From: JACPSX01 sp035288405 [NCBI: bacterium]
GTDB lineage: Bacteria > JACPSX01
Direction: 5' to 3'
DNA length: 5,948 bases
NCBI GenBank assembly: GCA_035288405.1
Contig: DATEAK010000047.1
Location: 1 to 5,948 of the forward strand
The position numbers were made by a program, and so were the translations under genes. Below are positions 5,380 to 5,948 of this stretch, piece after piece. Position 1 is the first letter of the stretch. Each line of letters begins with the position of its first letter. The notes under the pieces were generated by a model that was not told the DNA's origin, did no database searches, and was given only the letters and a program-made list of their open reading frames with translations.

Positions 5380-5948
5380 ATGGTGACCTCACGAGCACTG
5401 AAATCTTTCTTGCTTGCCTTTCTCCTCCTTTCCGGGTTGTTCCTGCCTGTCCGGATGGCGCATGCCGCCCGGGCTGTACGAGCCCAGGGAGGAGAAATCC
5501 TCTCGCATACGATTACCGCCCGTCTCGATATCTCCCGGCATTTTCTAGATGCAACCGATCAGATCAAAGTGGGAGCGCTCCGCAAGAACACGAATGAGAA
5601 GCCCTTTTCCTTCGTTCTGGCGTCGTCACTGAAGATTGTGCAAATCACGATCGAGCCGGGAGGAAGGGCCCTCTCCTGGAGTATTGAAAATACGTCCCAG
5701 GGGCAGCTTGTGAGCCCAATGCTGCCGGCCGGCCTCAAGTTTCCGTTTAGCCTCAAGGTTCACTACCAGGGGGAGATTTACGACCCTGTCCAGCGCGCCG
5801 GCAGCCTGGGCTTCTTGAGAGGAGATCAGACTCGAGGGATCATCGGGAACGAGGGGGTTTATCTTTCGCCGGAAAGCGGCTGGTACCCGGACCAGACAGG
5901 CTCATTGGCCCGTTTTGATTTGGACGTGGAAGTGCCTATTCCTCTGCG
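5380..5948 (+). CDS. Probable exported M1-family metallopeptidase, N-terminal part (cut by window edge)
   Basis: The reading frame stays open from ATG 5380 to the window edge (189 full codons), so the gene is partial and its catalytic region is not visible. Residues 1-29 form a textbook Sec signal peptide: Arg and Lys early on, a Leu/Phe-rich core, and AHA just before the likely cleavage after A29. The mature part reads as beta-rich, with HTITARLDI near its start and GVYLSPESGWYPD (159-171), a segment I associate with the N-terminal domain of M1 aminopeptidases, where a similar GxYL...WYP occurs. The HExxH zinc motif, if present, lies beyond the edge, so the enzyme call is an inference. It starts 10 bases after the zinc-ribbon stop with only a weak ribosome binding site, and GTG at 5383 is an alternative start. 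It is probably cotranscribed, but as an exported protein it may not belong to the same function. Confidence 0.65.
   Translation, partial: MVTSRALKSFLLAFLLLSGLFLPVRMAHAARAVRAQGGEILSHTITARLDISRHFLDATDQIKVGALRKNTNEKPFSFVLASSLKIVQITIEPGGRALSWSIENTSQGQLVSPMLPAGLKFPFSLKVHYQGEIYDPVQRAGSLGFLRGDQTRGIIGNEGVYLSPESGWYPDQTGSLARFDLDVEVPIPL

Noticed and set aside
1-5948. CRISPR array, insertion sequence, tRNA or rRNA
   Set aside because: No regularly spaced direct repeats, no transposase motifs or terminal inverted repeats, and no cloverleaf-like or rRNA-like segment seen on either strand.

Overview
The window is a + strand gene cluster of about 5.6 kb, preceded by roughly 365 bases with no convincing gene. 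Moderately high GC, a GTG-rich choice of starts, a radical SAM/SPASM enzyme resembling the alternative (siroheme-dependent) haem and haem d1 enzymes, and several PCP_red domains with no photosynthesis genes beside them point to an environmental bacterium with anaerobic or microaerobic metabolism. Nitrospirota, Methylomirabilota (NC10) or a related deep lineage is my best guess. This is inference from gene content, not a taxonomic match.

Layout. Positions 1-238 hold no supported gene. A good sigma70-type promoter (TTGACA, 17-base spacer, TATACA) lies at 239-267. It is followed by: (1) 366-2273, two universal-stress-protein domains fused to three PCP_red-like domains and a four-cysteine metal knuckle; (2) 2337-3710, a radical SAM/SPASM enzyme with a PCP_red domain at its C-terminus; (3) a 95-base gap holding an 11-base palindrome; (4) 3806-4693, an Mrp/NBP35-family P-loop ATPase; (5) 4696-4854, a 52-residue small ORF linked to both neighbours; (6) 4851-5369, a zinc-ribbon protein ending in another PCP_red domain; (7) from 5380 off the right edge, the signal peptide and N-terminal part of a probable M1-family exported metallopeptidase.

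The unifying feature is the PCP_red domain. This domain is known mainly as the C-terminal piece of the BchB/ChlB subunit of dark-operative protochlorophyllide reductase. Five divergent copies sit in three genes here, attached to three different partners: nucleotide-binding stress domains, a radical SAM enzyme and a zinc ribbon. An ATPase of the same broad class as BchL/NifH lies between them, but the catalytic BchB/BchN/BchL core is absent. A reasonable hypothesis is that PCP_red acts as a shared docking or cofactor-contact module that holds together a cytoplasmic system for maturing or sensing a redox cofactor (tetrapyrrole or Fe-S). The sequence does not prove this.
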